From Acanthaster planci (Eukaryota > Echinodermata > Asteroidea > Valvatida > Acanthasteridae): a stretch of 42,676 nt of DNA. Below, in pieces: positions 42,561-42,676 of this stretch (the first letter of the stretch is position 1; every line of letters begins with the position of its first letter). The notes below the pieces were generated by a model that was given only the letters and a program-made list of their open reading frames with translations, was not told the DNA's origin and searched no databases. The position numbers and the translations under genes are program-made. The stretch is taken from NCBI RefSeq assembly GCF_001949145.1, contig NW_019091682.1:109553-152228 (forward strand), read 5' to 3'.

Positions 42561-42676
42561 GGTGCCTGAAACTTTTATGATATACTGAGGGGTGAGCTCC
42601 AACCCACGAACCCTAATGATCATGACGTAGGCCTACTGTAGAATACTGAAGTGTGATGTCACTGTGAACCAGAAAA

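Noticed and set aside
7262-42676. CRISPR array or bacterial operon
   Set aside because: Split genes with GT-AG introns and animal transposons show a eukaryotic nuclear locus; the tandem repeats lack spacers.

Overview
This is a window of animal nuclear DNA. It is AT-rich, its genes are split by GT-AG introns, and intergenic and intronic DNA is full of decayed transposons. The mix of a DIRS/Ngaro-type tyrosine-recombinase retroelement, a Penelope-like 3' end, CR1/L2-type non-LTR fragments, a pogo/Tigger transposase, a tRNA-derived SINE and hAT-type MITEs, together with very frequent TACATGTA palindromes, suggests a marine invertebrate such as an amphioxus, hemichordate or echinoderm. I cannot fix the species from sequence alone.

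Two host genes can be read exon by exon, both on the minus strand. (1) 380-7261 holds the 5' part of an ELOVL-family very-long-chain fatty-acid elongase, most like ELOVL1/7. Five coding exons give about 160 residues from the start Met through the KxxExxDT and HxxHH motifs; the 3' exons lie beyond the left edge. (2) 23604-33893 holds a complete mitochondrial prolyl-tRNA synthetase gene (PARS2): eleven coding exons, 472 codons plus stop, all intron phases consistent, with class II motifs 1, 2 and 3 and the anticodon-binding domain.

Layout. 1-7.3 kb: ELOVL gene, with terminal-inverted-repeat elements in its introns. 7.3-13 kb: intergenic, with a 17-bp minisatellite just upstream of ELOVL, a SINE bracketed by a 14-bp direct repeat, and an AT-rich hairpin. 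13-18.3 kb: a CpG-rich block with a long foldback element, a CR1-like 3' fragment, a Penelope-like 3' end crossing an assembly gap, a YY1-like start site and a possible first exon behind a TATA box. 18.3-22.6 kb: a foldback element and a 2.5-kb broken non-LTR retrotransposon. 23.3-33.9 kb: PARS2. Its 4-kb intron 7 carries an antisense DIRS-like remnant, a MITE and a 16-bp minisatellite. 33.9-38.7 kb: upstream DNA with a hAT MITE that keeps a perfect 8-bp target duplication, and a possible PARS2 5' exon. 38.7-40.7 kb: a dead pogo/Tigger transposase. 40.7-42.7 kb: unrecognised DNA ending in a dispersed repeat.

The two genes are not an operon-like unit. One acts in fatty-acid elongation in the ER and the other in mitochondrial translation. 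I found no convincing new multi-gene system. The most informative items are the intron-rich PARS2, the gag-recombinase retroelement that has lost its reverse transcriptase core, the hAT MITE family, and the hammerhead-like core in the Penelope-type tail.
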